Assembly (NCBI GenBank): GCA_030158675.1
Contig: JAOASL010000005.1
Span: 24,218 to 88,217, forward strand
Source of the DNA: Burkholderiaceae bacterium
GTDB taxonomy: Bacteria > Pseudomonadota > Gammaproteobacteria > Burkholderiales > Burkholderiaceae_D
DNA: 64,000 nucleotides
Reading direction: 5' to 3'
Shown: positions 11,332-21,377 of the stretch, in pieces
Layout: each line of letters begins with the position of its first letter
How positions within the stretch are numbered: position 1 is the first letter of the stretch
Program-made: the position numbers and the translations under genes
Notes under the pieces: generated by a model
What the model saw: the letters and a program-made list of their open reading frames with translations, nothing else
Told to the model about the DNA's origin: nothing
Databases searched by the model: none

Positions 11332-13152
11332 TCAATCCGCCTTCCTCGGCTTCACCTGCCACCAGGTCGATATCACATACGGATCGGCCTGGTAGTACTT
11401 TGGCATCACGGTCGGCATTCCAAAGCGATTACGATATGCCACCCGGTGAGTCGCCGAATACCAGTGCGGCACGACAATGTACTGGTGCAGCAGCACGCGA
11501 TCCAGCGCGCGTGACGCGGCTACCAGTTCGGCACGGGTGTTCGCCTGCACCAGCGCCGTCACGAGCCTGTCGACCACCGGGTCTTTCAGTCCCCAGTAAT
11601 TGCTCGACCCTTTTTCGTCGGCTGCCTTAGACCCCAGCATGTCGAACATTTCATTGCCAGGACTGGTGACATCGGGAAAGCGCTGGCTGGTCATGTCGAA
11701 GTCGAATTCCTCCATCCGTTTCTGCACGAGCGCGAAGTCAGCGGTGCGCTGCCTGACCTGGATGCCAAGCTTCTCCAGGTTGCGCACATACACCGCAATG
11801 ATGCGCGACAGCGCCGACTGGTCATCCAGGATCTCGAACGTGAACGGCGCACCCTGCCCATTACGCAACGCACCGTCGCGATATTCCCAGCCGGCTTCTT
11901 TCAGCAGCGCACGCGCCTTCAGCAGGTTCGCGCGCAGCGATGACGGCGGGCTGGTGGTCGGCGGCACCGGCACTTCGCCAAAGACAGCCGGATCAAGCTG
12001 ATCGCGCAGTGGCGCCAGCAGCGCCAGTTCGGCCGCCGAAGGCTGGCCGCGCGCGGCCAGCTCGGAATTGCTGAAGAAAGAATCGATCCGCACGTACTGC
12101 CCGTAAAACAGCTGCCGGTTCATCCATTCAAAATCCAGCGCCAGACCGAGCGCCTGCCGCACACGCGCATCATGGAACTGCGGCCGGCGCAGGTTCATCA
12201 CGAAAGCCTGCATGCCGGCACCGTTCGAATGCTTCAGCGTGCGCTTGATCAGCTCGCCCTTGTCGAACTTCGGCCCCTTGTACATACGCGCCCAGTTCTT
12301 CGCGCGATACTCGACGACCACGTCGAACTCGCCGGCCATGAAGGCTTCAAGACGCGCGACGTCATCCTTGTAAAAGCGGTAGACGATGCGGTCGAAATTG
12401 TAGGCGCCGCGCCGTACCGGCAGCGCATTGCCCCAGTAAGCCGGATTGCGCCTGAAGCTGATCGAGCGGCCGAGGTCATAGCGTTCGATCAGGTAGGGGC
12501 CACTGGCCACGGGTGCAACCAGCTGTATCTTGTCGAACGGCGTACCGGCCGCCCACTTGCGCGAGAACACCGGCATGCCGCCGACAATCAGCGGCAGTTC
12601 GCGGTTCGCGCTTTTGAATTCGAAGCGGATGGTGCGCGCATCCAGCACCACTGCCTGCTTCACATCCGCGTAGATCATCTTGAATTGCGGCGCGCCCTTC
12701 GCCACCAGCGTATCGAACGAATACCTGACGTCGTCGGCCGTGACCGGTTCGCCGTTGTTGAAGCGCGCATTCGCATGCAGCCGGAAGGTCATGGCCCGGC
12801 GGTCGGGCGCCAGCTCCATGTCGTCGGCCAGCAGGCCGTACATGGTCGCCATCTCGTCCGTCGAGCTGATCGCCAGAGACTCGAACATCAGCGTACCGAT
12901 GCCTGCGGCGGCGACACCCTTCATCGAAAACGGATTGAACTTGTCGAAACTGGTGGCCGCGCCGGGGTTGGCAAGATACAGGTCACCGCCTTTCGGCGCG
13001 TCGGGATTGTGATAATCGAAATGCCGGAAGTCGGCCGGATATTTCGGCGTGTCGTAAAGGGAAAATGCATGCGCGGCCCAGGCGGCGGGCGCAAACGATG
13101 CAACGCAGGCGACGATGGTCGCGACGACAACGCGGAAGATGGATTTCTTCAT
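11332..13152 (-). CDS. yejA: Extracellular solute-binding protein, family 5 (YejA-like)
   Basis: Signal peptide MKKSIFRVVVATIVACVASFAPAAWA; SBP_bac_5-like; same operon as yejBEF. Confidence 0.92.
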   Translation of the reverse strand: MKKSIFRVVVATIVACVASFAPAAWAAHAFSLYDTPKYPADFRHFDYHNPDAPKGGDLYLANPGAATSFDKFNPFSMKGVAAAGIGTLMFESLAISSTDEMATMYGLLADDMELAPDRRAMTFRLHANARFNNGEPVTADDVRYSFDTLVAKGAPQFKMIYADVKQAVVLDARTIRFEFKSANRELPLIVGGMPVFSRKWAAGTPFDKIQLVAPVASGPYLIERYDLGRSISFRRNPAYWGNALPVRRGAYNFDRIVYRFYKDDVARLEAFMAGEFDVVVEYRAKNWARMYKGPKFDKGELIKRTLKHSNGAGMQAFVMNLRRPQFHDARVRQALGLALDFEWMNRQLFYGQYVRIDSFFSNSELAARGQPSAAELALLAPLRDQLDPAVFGEVPVPPTTSPPSSLRANLLKARALLKEAGWEYRDGALRNGQGAPFTFEILDDQSALSRIIAVYVRNLEKLGIQVRQRTADFALVQKRMEEFDFDMTSQRFPDVTSPGNEMFDMLGSKAADEKGSSNYWGLKDPVVDRLVTALVQANTRAELVAASRALDRVLLHQYIVVPHWYSATHRVAYRNRFGMPTVMPKYYQADPYVISTWWQVKPRKAD

Positions 13153-13329
13153 GAACCCTTTGGGGGAAGCGAAAAAACGCGTCAAGGATAGCGGGTTTCA
13201 GGCCTTGTTGGGCAGCGGCCGCAAGCTACAGGCAGGCGACCCGCGATTTGCCGCCGGGATGCCGGACGGCCTACAATGGCGCGTTTTGCCGGGACGGTCC
13301 CGGCAGGAAGAACAATCGGGAGTCTATCG

Positions 13330-14118
13330 ATGGCATTCTTGCAAGGCAAAAAAATTCTGATTACGGGCGTGCTGTCCAACCGCTCGATCGCTTACGGCAT
13401 CGCGCAGGCCTGCCATCGCGAAGGCGCCGAGCTGGCGTTCACCTACGTCGGCGAGCGCTTCAAGGACCGCATCACCGAATTCGCGAAAGAATTCAACAGC
13501 AGCCTGGTGTTTGACTGCGACGTCGCCAGCGACGAACAGATCAATGCCGTATTTGCCGACCTCGGCAAATCCTGGAGCCAGCTCGACGGCCTCGTGCATG
13601 CGATCGGCTTTGCACCGCGCGAGGCGATTGCCGGTGACTTCCTCGATGGCATGACGCGCGAGAACTTCCGCATCGCGCATGACATCTCCGCCTACAGTTT
13701 CGCTGCAATGGCCAAGGCCGCACTGCCGCTGCTGTCGCCGAATTCCGCGCTGCTGACGCTGTCCTATCTTGGCGCGGCTCGCGCCCTGCCCAACTACAAC
13801 ACGATGGGTCTGGCAAAGGCGTCCCTTGAGGCCAGTGTGCGCTACCTCGCCGAGTCACTCGGGAAGCGCGGCACACGCGTCAACGGCATCTCGGCCGGCC
13901 CGATCAAGACGCTGGCCGCTTCCGGCATCAAAGACTTCGGCAAGATTCTGAATTTCGTGAAGAACAATTCGCCGCTGCGCCGCAATGTGACGGTCGACGA
14001 CGTCGGCAATGCGGCGGCCTTCCTGCTATCGGATCTGGCCGGCGGCATCACGGGCGAGATCACCTATGTCGACGGCGGCTTCTCGCAGGTCGTCGCAGGC
14101 ATGGGTGGCGAGGAATAA
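13330..14118 (+). CDS. fabI: Enoyl-[acyl-carrier-protein] reductase (NADH)
   Basis: [58 protein letters not shown]; start moved downstream of the ORF-track start. Confidence 0.96.
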   Translation: MAFLQGKKILITGVLSNRSIAYGIAQACHREGAELAFTYVGERFKDRITEFAKEFNSSLVFDCDVASDEQINAVFADLGKSWSQLDGLVHAIGFAPREAIAGDFLDGMTRENFRIAHDISAYSFAAMAKAALPLLSPNSALLTLSYLGAARALPNYNTMGLAKASLEASVRYLAESLGKRGTRVNGISAGPIKTLAASGIKDFGKILNFVKNNSPLRRNVTVDDVGNAAAFLLSDLAGGITGEITYVDGGFSQVVAGMGGEE

Positions 14119-14470
14119 GCGTCAGCGGCAGGTCCCGCCCATTGCCGGGATCTGCCGCGCTTAAAATTGATCAGACATCGAATTCAATTTTGCTGTAATA
14201 TTCGTCCCGCGCTGCAACAAACAGCGCGTGTTTGCACCGCATACCGCAGTTAGCAGCATTACCTGAAGCCCTCCCGCCTCCTGGTGCCACTCCTCAGAGC
14301 ACCTTTCCGGCGCAAAGCTTTTGTGCCGTAACTCTCCTGGCAAGTTTTTTCGAAACCGATCCCGGTTTCGTGGCGAACTGTTTTTGTCGCTGGTTTCTTT
14401 GGTGCGCGTTGCTTTTGTTTTGACGTTGCCCTGCCCATTGCCGGCAGCGCACACCTTTTGAAAGAAACAT

Positions 14471-15859
14471 ATGACGTTTGAAACCCTCGGCCTGCATCCC
14501 CAGATCATCAAGGCACTGGTTGATGCCGGCTACACGGAACCGACCACGGTGCAGCAGCAGGCGATTCCTGCAGCGATCGCCGGCCGCGACCTGCTCGTGT
14601 CCTCCCAGACAGGCTCGGGCAAGACCGCAGCTTTCATGCTGCCGGCACTGCACAAATTCGCCAACCTCCCGTTTGACGCGCAGCCGGCCAAGACGCCGAA
14701 TCAGCAGGCGCAGGCAACGCGCGCTCGCGGTGAGCGTCCGCGCTTCACGGCAGCGCAGCCGAAGATGCTGGTGCTGACGCCGACGCGCGAACTGGCGCTG
14801 CAGGTCACGACCGCCACCGACAAATATGGCATCCACATGCGCCGTGTGAAGGCCGTGTCCATCCTCGGCGGCATGCCTTATCCGAAGCAGATGCAACTGC
14901 TGTCGCGCAATCCGGAGATCCTGGTGGCGACGCCGGGCCGTCTGATCGACCACATGGAATCGGGCAAGATCGATTTTTCGAAACTCGAGATCCTGGTGCT
15001 TGACGAAGCCGACCGCATGCTCGACATGGGCTTCATCGATGACATCGAGCTGATCATCAGCAAGACTCCCGAGACCCGTCAGACCATGCTGTTCTCGGCC
15101 ACGCTCGACGGTATGGTCGGCAACATGGCGCGCCGCATCACCAAGGATCCGCAACTGATCCAGATCAGCGGCTCGGCCAGCCGCCACGAGAATATTTCGC
15201 AGCGCGTGCACTTCGTCGATGACCTGTCGCACAAGAATCGTCTGCTCGACCACCTGCTGCGTGACGTATCGATGGACCAGGCCGTGGTGTTCACTGCCAC
15301 CAAGCGCGACGCCGACACCATCGCCGACCGCCTGAACATCGCCGGCTTCGCAGCCGCAGCGCTGCATGGCGACATGAACCAGGGCGCACGTAACCGCACA
15401 CTGAACGGCCTGCGCCGTGGTCAGCTGCGCGTGCTGGTCGCCACTGACGTGGCGGCGCGCGGCATCGACGTGCCGGGCATCACGCACGTGTTCAACTATG
15501 ATCTGCCGAAATTCCCGGAAGACTATGTGCACCGCATTGGCCGTACCGGCCGTGCCGGTCGCAACGGCACCGCGGTGTCGCTGGTCAACCATGCCGAAGG
15601 CATGAACGTGAAGCGGATCGAACGCTTCACCAAGCAATCGATTCCGGTGGATGTGATCGAAGGCTTCGAGCCGAAGAAAACGGCGGCGCCGAGCCGGCCG
15701 CGTCCGGGCTGGCGTCCGGGCGAAGGTCGTGGCGCCAAGCCGGCCGGCAGCAAGCCGGGTCAGCGTACGTTCGCCAAGCCGGGCGCACCGCACAAGGATG
15801 GCGGTAGCGGCTTCCGCGGCAACCGTACCGAAGGCCGTCGCGACGGTGGCCGTGGCTGA
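14471..15859 (+). CDS. rhlE: DEAD-box ATP-dependent RNA helicase (RhlE-like)
   Basis: Q motif, SQTGSGKT, PTRELALQ, VLDEADRMLDMGF, SATL, HRIGRTGRAGR; basic Gly/Arg-rich C-terminus. Confidence 0.93.
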   Translation: MTFETLGLHPQIIKALVDAGYTEPTTVQQQAIPAAIAGRDLLVSSQTGSGKTAAFMLPALHKFANLPFDAQPAKTPNQQAQATRARGERPRFTAAQPKMLVLTPTRELALQVTTATDKYGIHMRRVKAVSILGGMPYPKQMQLLSRNPEILVATPGRLIDHMESGKIDFSKLEILVLDEADRMLDMGFIDDIELIISKTPETRQTMLFSATLDGMVGNMARRITKDPQLIQISGSASRHENISQRVHFVDDLSHKNRLLDHLLRDVSMDQAVVFTATKRDADTIADRLNIAGFAAAALHGDMNQGARNRTLNGLRRGQLRVLVATDVAARGIDVPGITHVFNYDLPKFPEDYVHRIGRTGRAGRNGTAVSLVNHAEGMNVKRIERFTKQSIPVDVIEGFEPKKTAAPSRPRPGWRPGEGRGAKPAGSKPGQRTFAKPGAPHKDGGSGFRGNRTEGRRDGGRG

Positions 15860-15878
15860 TTCTCAGCTGCGCTCTTAA

Positions 15879-15911
15879 GACAAAGGCTCCTGCGGGAGCC
15901 TTTGTCGTTTT
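15879..15911 (+). terminator. Intrinsic terminator of rhlE
   Basis: GACAAAGGCTCC-TGCG-GGAGCCTTTGTC followed by GTTTTT. Confidence 0.85.
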
Positions 15912-15960
15912 TCAGTATCGGCGATAATTTCATTCGTTCTTCAATTTTCAGGAGCAGCAC

Positions 15961-17019
15961 ATGGGCGCACCCGACACGCAGGCACTTCGCCTGACTTCTT
16001 TTTCACACGGAGGCGGCTGCGGCTGCAAGATCGCGCCGGGCGTGCTGGCCGCCATCCTGAAGCAGACCCAGGGCTTCGCGATGCCGCCGCAGCTGCTGGT
16101 CGGCATCGAGACCGCCGACGACGCAGCGGTCTATCAGCTGAATGACGAACAGGCGCTGATTGCAACCACCGATTTCTTCATGCCCATCGTCGACGATCCG
16201 TTCGACTTCGGCCGTATAGCGGCAACGAATGCGATCTCGGATGTCTACGCAATGGGTGGCACACCGATCATGGCACTCGCCCTGGTCGGCATGCCGATCG
16301 ACAAACTGCCGATCGAGACCATCGGCCAGATTCTCAAGGGCGGCGAGTCGGTCTGCGCGGCGGCGGGCATTCCGATCGCCGGAGGCCACACGATCGATTC
16401 GGTCGAACCGATTTACGGACTGGTCGTGATGGGCCTGGTCCACCCGAAAAAGCTCAAACGCAATGCGGACGCCCGAGCCGGCGACAAACTCATCCTCGGC
16501 AAGCCGCTCGGCGTCGGCATCCTGTCGGCTGCGCTGAAAAAAGGCGCGCTCGATGCAAGCGGCTATGACGCGATGATCTCCAGCACGACGAAGCTGAATA
16601 CGCCAGGCAAGGATCTGGCCGACATCGCCGGCGTGCATGCGCTGACCGATGTGACCGGATTCGGCCTGCTCGGCCACGCGCGCGAGATGGCGCTTGGCGC
16701 AAAGCTCGCCGCGCATATTGACCTCAAGCAGGTGCCCTTCCTGCACGGCGTCGAGACATTGGCAGCGCAGGGCTACATCACCGGCGCATCCGGCCGCAAC
16801 TGGGCCGGTTATGGTCAGGACGTACGTCTTGCCGACGGCGTCTCGCCGCTGCAGCAGGCGCTGTTGTGCGACCCGCAGACCTCGGGCGGGCTGCTGGTGG
16901 CTTGTGCGCCGGAGTCGGTCGACCAGGTGCTCGACGTCTTCCGCCAGCACGGATTCGCCCACGCAGCAGTGGTCGGCGAGATGACTGAAGGCCAACCGGG
17001 CATCCAGGTCACGGCCTGA
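15961..17019 (+). CDS. selD: Selenide, water dikinase (Cys form)
   Basis: LTSFSHGGGCGCKIAPGVL; TDFFMPIVDDPFDFGRIAATNAISDVYAMGG; LTDVTGFGLLGHA. Confidence 0.95.
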   Translation: MGAPDTQALRLTSFSHGGGCGCKIAPGVLAAILKQTQGFAMPPQLLVGIETADDAAVYQLNDEQALIATTDFFMPIVDDPFDFGRIAATNAISDVYAMGGTPIMALALVGMPIDKLPIETIGQILKGGESVCAAAGIPIAGGHTIDSVEPIYGLVVMGLVHPKKLKRNADARAGDKLILGKPLGVGILSAALKKGALDASGYDAMISSTTKLNTPGKDLADIAGVHALTDVTGFGLLGHAREMALGAKLAAHIDLKQVPFLHGVETLAAQGYITGASGRNWAGYGQDVRLADGVSPLQQALLCDPQTSGGLLVACAPESVDQVLDVFRQHGFAHAAVVGEMTEGQPGIQVTA

Positions 17020-17114
17020 GACTGCCCACGGAACCGGCAGCGACACCTGCCGGTTCCGTCATCACCTGCGGGCTAGCGCCATCGCGCTGCACACCCGGCA
17101 GCGAATCCCATCGG

Positions 17115-17861
17115 TTGCTACACTGGTGCACCATGAATGCTCTGCTTACCGGACTCGCACCTTCCCCCGTTTCATCGTCACCCTCGCCATTCGCGCTGGA
17201 ATGCCGGCAGCTGCGCAAGGACTACGGCACACGGACCCTCCTTGGCAGCATTGATCTGCAACTGAAAGCCGGCGAGCACATCGCCATCATGGGCGAGTCC
17301 GGCGTCGGCAAGTCGACCTTGCTGAACCTGATCGCCGGGCTCGACGCGCCCGATGGTGGCGAGCTGCTGATCGACGGCCAGCCGGTGAATGCGCTTGATG
17401 ATGACAGCGCGACCCGATTGCGCCGGCAAAAACTCGGCTTCATCTTTCAGGCATTTCACTTACTGCCTCATCTGAACCTGCAGCAGAATGTCGCACTGCC
17501 GCTGCTGCTGAACGGTCTGCCACAGGATCGGGCCGCGCACATGCTCGCGGCTGTCGGTCTGGCCGACCGGCTAGATGATTTTCCGCGCCACCTGTCCGGT
17601 GGCGAGATGCAGCGAGTGGCCATAGCGCGAGCGCTGGTACACCGTCCACGACTGCTACTGGCGGACGAGCCGACCGGCAACCTCGATCCCGACACCGCTG
17701 CCGAAGTATTGCAATTGCTGAAGGATGAGATTCGCGCCAATGCGGCATCGGCCATCATCGTCACCCATTCGCCGATGGCTGCCGCTGGCGCCGACCGCGT
17801 GCTGCTGCTGATGCGAAACGGCCTGCGCGAACTGACGCCTGGGGAAGTACGCGCGCGATGA
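17115..17861 (+). CDS. ABC transporter ATP-binding protein (LolD/AttE-like)
   Basis: Walker A GESGVGKST, LSGGEMQRVAIARAL, LLADEPTGNLD; overlaps the next permease by 4 nt. Confidence 0.92.
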   Translation: MLHWCTMNALLTGLAPSPVSSSPSPFALECRQLRKDYGTRTLLGSIDLQLKAGEHIAIMGESGVGKSTLLNLIAGLDAPDGGELLIDGQPVNALDDDSATRLRRQKLGFIFQAFHLLPHLNLQQNVALPLLLNGLPQDRAAHMLAAVGLADRLDDFPRHLSGGEMQRVAIARALVHRPRLLLADEPTGNLDPDTAAEVLQLLKDEIRANAASAIIVTHSPMAAAGADRVLLLMRNGLRELTPGEVRAR

Positions 17862-20356
17862 GCCTGCTGCGCTGGCTACTGATCGGCGAATGGCGCGCGC
17901 ATCCGGTGCGGGCGCTGGTGGCACTGATGGCGATTGCGGTCGGTGTCGCGCTCGGCTTCGGCATTCACCTGATCAACACAGCTGCGTTCAATGAATTTTC
18001 CGCCGCCGCACGCAGTCTGTCGGGCAGCGCCGACCTGCAGTTGCGCGCGAAGGCTGGCAGCTTCGACGAGGCACTGTATGCACAAATCGCCAGCCTGCCC
18101 GATGTCGCCACAGCATCACCGGTGCTGGAACTCGACCTGGCCGTGCCCGGCCAGCGCAGCGCGCTGAAGCTGCTCGGCATCGACGGCTTTCGCGCTGCCG
18201 ATATCACACCGGATCTGCTCGGCGTACCGTCAGCCGACCGGCCCTTCGATTCGGTGCAGGCTGATACCGTGTTCCTGTCGCCGGCAGCAATGGACTGGCT
18301 GCAACTGAAGACCGGTGACACGCTGATGCTGTTATCCGGAACGCGCGAGGTCCGTTTGCGCATCGCCGGCACGCTGATGCGCTCGCGTGCAGGGCAGCGA
18401 CTGGCAGTCATGGATATCGGCAGCGCACAATGGCAATTCGCCCACGTCGGCCAGTTATCGCGGATTGACCTGCGGCTGGCGACCGGCGCCAGTCTGGCGG
18501 CCGTGCGCGAACAACTGGAAAGCCGTTTCGGCCACACGCTCGCCCTGTCCGAGGCGGACGATCAGGACCGCCGTACGGCGACGCTATCGCGCGCCTACCG
18601 GGTCAACCTGAACGTACTCGCGCTGGTGGCGCTGTTTACCGGCGCTTTCCTGGTGTTCTCCACGCAGGCGCTGTCGGTGTTGCGCCGCCGTCCACAATTC
18701 GCGCTGCTGCGCACGCTCGGCATCACGCGCACGCAACTGCTCGCCCAGGTGCTGGCTGAAGGCACGCTGCTGGGCGCGCTCGGCGCGGCGCTCGGCATCG
18801 CCAGCGGCCATGCACTGGCCAGCTTTGCGCTGTCGCTGTTTGGCGGCGATCTCGGCGGCGGCTATTTCCCCGGCATCCGTCCGGCGGTCAATTTCAGCCC
18901 GATCGCTGCAGTCGCGTTCTTCATTGCCGGCACCGGCGTGGCGATGCTCGGCAGTCTGGCACCCGCGTGGGAAGCGGCGCGCGCGAAACCGGCGGCGGCA
19001 CTGAAAGCCGGCGGCGAAGACCTCGCGCTTGCGCCGCTGGCCGCACCCTGGCCGGCATTGGCTGCCATCGCCACGGGTGCCGTGTTGACGCAATTGCCCG
19101 CAATCGACGGCCTGCCCGTATTCGGTTATCTGGCGATCGTTCTGCTGCTGATCGGCAGCATTGCGCTGATGCCGCGCGCTGCCGGCGTCGTGTTTGCCTG
19201 GCTGGCGGCGCGCTGGCGTGGTGTGGCCAGCGGGCTGGCGCTGCAGCGTCTGGCGAATGCGCCGAATCAGGCAGCAATCGCACTCGGTGGCGTGCTTGCA
19301 AGCTTTTCTCTGATGGTCGCGATGGCCATCATGGTGTCGAGTTTTCGTGTGTCGGTCGACGACTGGTTACAGCAGCTGCTGGCCGCCGATCTGTATGTGC
19401 GTGTCGCCAATGGCAATGAAACCGGACGCATCGCGCCGGACCAACAAGCTGCGATTGCGTCTTTGCCTGCGGTGGCGCGCGCGGAATCGACGCGCTGGCT
19501 GCAACTCGCGCTCGACCCGTCCAAACCCACGGTGGCGCTAATTGCCCGCTCGGCCAATTCAGGCGACATTACGCGTGTGCTGCCGATGGTTGGCGACACA
19601 CGGACGGAGGCGGCCAGGCCGATATGGATTTCGGAAGCAATGGTCGACCTGTACGGCTGGCGCCCGGGCATGCAGATCAGCCTGCCGCTGGCCGGCGGCA
19701 TGCACCGTTTTACCGTCGCCGGTATCTGGCGTGACTATGCGCGACAGAGTGGCGCGATCCAGATGCGGCTGTCGGACTACCGCCAACTCAGCGGCGACCG
19801 CGATGTCAACGACCTGTCGCTTTGGCTGACGCCTGACAGCAGCGCTGATGCCTTGCGTGCACAACTGCGGCAGCTGCCGTTTGCCGGCGCGCTCGAGTTT
19901 GCCGAACCGGGTGAAATACGCGCGATCAGCCTCGCGATCTTCGATCGCAGTTTCATGATTACCTACCTGCTTGAAGGCGTGGCGATCCTGATCGGACTGT
20001 TCGGAGTGGCTGCGACTTTCTCCGCGCAGGTACTGGCGCGCGTGAAGGAATTCGGCATGCTGCGCCATGTCGGCATCACGCGCCGCCAGATCCTCGCACT
20101 ATTGCTCGCCGAAGGCGCGCTGCTGGCAAGTCTGGCAATCGTCGCCGGCTTCGTGCTCGGCTGGTGCATCAGCCTGATCCTGGTGTTCGTCGTGAACCCG
20201 CAATCCTTTCACTGGACGATGCAGATGCATATGCCCTGGCGCCTGCTCGGGCTGGTCGCGATGGTGTTGCTGGTGTCGGCGTCGCTGACTGCGCTGGTCG
20301 CGGGCAGACTGGCGGTTTCCGGGAGCGCGGTCAGGGCCGTGCGGGAAGATTGGTAG
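17858..20356 (+). CDS. FtsX-like ABC transporter permease (AttF/G-like)
   Basis: 832-aa membrane protein with two FtsX/MacB-like domains; translationally coupled to the ATPase. Confidence 0.9.
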   Translation: MSLLRWLLIGEWRAHPVRALVALMAIAVGVALGFGIHLINTAAFNEFSAAARSLSGSADLQLRAKAGSFDEALYAQIASLPDVATASPVLELDLAVPGQRSALKLLGIDGFRAADITPDLLGVPSADRPFDSVQADTVFLSPAAMDWLQLKTGDTLMLLSGTREVRLRIAGTLMRSRAGQRLAVMDIGSAQWQFAHVGQLSRIDLRLATGASLAAVREQLESRFGHTLALSEADDQDRRTATLSRAYRVNLNVLALVALFTGAFLVFSTQALSVLRRRPQFALLRTLGITRTQLLAQVLAEGTLLGALGAALGIASGHALASFALSLFGGDLGGGYFPGIRPAVNFSPIAAVAFFIAGTGVAMLGSLAPAWEAARAKPAAALKAGGEDLALAPLAAPWPALAAIATGAVLTQLPAIDGLPVFGYLAIVLLLIGSIALMPRAAGVVFAWLAARWRGVASGLALQRLANAPNQAAIALGGVLASFSLMVAMAIMVSSFRVSVDDWLQQLLAADLYVRVANGNETGRIAPDQQAAIASLPAVARAESTRWLQLALDPSKPTVALIARSANSGDITRVLPMVGDTRTEAARPIWISEAMVDLYGWRPGMQISLPLAGGMHRFTVAGIWRDYARQSGAIQMRLSDYRQLSGDRDVNDLSLWLTPDSSADALRAQLRQLPFAGALEFAEPGEIRAISLAIFDRSFMITYLLEGVAILIGLFGVAATFSAQVLARVKEFGMLRHVGITRRQILALLLAEGALLASLAIVAGFVLGWCISLILVFVVNPQSFHWTMQMHMPWRLLGLVAMVLLVSASLTALVAGRLAVSGSAVRAVREDW

Positions 20357-20407
20357 CGGCCTTGCTTTGCGTATCTTCTTCCTTTGCAGCTACTGGCAGA
20401 TGGAGCG

Positions 20408-21232
20408 TCAGGCAATGCAAGAATTATTCTTCAGTTCCAGGTCCAGCTCGACATGAAGCACATGCTTGGGATGAGAGAATGTGGCGCACATCTCGTCACG
20501 CGCTGTCTTGCTGGCAAAAAATGCATGCGAACTCGCAATGATGATCAGCAGATCCCGGGAAGGAACGTATTCGACGTTGGCAAAGTTAAACGCGTTGGTT
20601 CAGGCGCCTGTAGCGGATGCGATTCTGCTTGCAGTGCGCCTCGATGACCCTTCGCATGCGCTCATGACTGTTGACAGCACTAAACCCGCAGCCGAGAACA
20701 ACGCCATTCGCTTCAATCGCCAAATTGCGAAAGAACGGATACGAGCCTTTGTTTTCGAAGACACCATCAATGACATGAACCTTGCCCGCCACCTTTTCGA
20801 GGTGGCGCCGAAAAAGGGCTGCTTCGAATCCTGCTGCGGGTTCATTGAAATTAATCATGATGATCCCGCCTTGTCCGGGTTCATCCGCAGCGACGCACGG
20901 TATGGAATCGGAAGCCTGCAAGCGAACGCTCTCGATCAGGCTGCCGATTGTCTCGTCGATCAAAGCGCCGCTGCGAGATTTCAAGCACGTGTACCATTCA
21001 GTCCAAGAGCGTGCGGGTACCGGGCGCATAACCAGTTCAGGGATTGAGCTTGGTTCATTTATGCCATTTCCTGTACCGGTTTTTCCGTAGTCTCTTGGAT
21101 CGCAGCCCCCCTCGCCAGGAATTCTGCACGCACCTGAGCGTCCGGATTGCTCATCTTCGGCCGCCTCGAAGGCCTTGGCTGACCGATACGATCTCCGAAA
21201 CGATCGGGACGGTGATACCCGCCGGGAACCAT
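20408..21232 (-). pseudogene. Unknown protein gene, apparently split by frameshifts (or several coupled ORFs)
   Basis: Coding-like segments in two minus frames: MVPGGYHRPDRFGDRIG...KPVQEMA* (21232-21059), then INEPSSIPELV...NRIRYRRLNQRV* (about 21060-20586), then NAFNFANVEYVPSRDLLIIIASSHAFFASKTARDEMCATFSHPKHVLHVELDLELKNNSCIA* (20599-20408). Confidence 0.5.
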
Positions 21233-21377
21233 GCCGGCACAAGTACCATGCGGCTGTACGCCGCTGCCGCAGGGAGAGACAAGCCGCTGCTGGCATATAG
21301 TTTGAAGAACAATTAAACATAAGCGCTCCCATCATTCGACCGGAGTTTGGGCGCGGCTTTTTTCGTCGGGGTTCCTC

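Noticed and set aside
10284-11630. 448-aa plus-strand ORF antisense to yejB/yejA
   Set aside because: His/Gln/Arg-rich composition typical of an antisense frame of membrane-protein codons; overlaps well supported yej genes.
14294-15793. 499-aa minus-strand ORF antisense to rhlE
   Set aside because: Low-plausibility composition; rhlE helicase motifs occupy the opposite strand.
15961-16040. Selenocysteine in SelD
   Set aside because: The active-site motif is encoded as Cys codons (GGCGGCTGCGGCTGCAAG); no in-frame TGA.
20481-21047. 188-aa plus-strand ORF opposite the frameshifted unknown gene
   Set aside because: Open and not absurd in composition, but the minus-strand segments look more protein-like and have more plausible codon usage. 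Left unannotated; a codon-usage test is needed.
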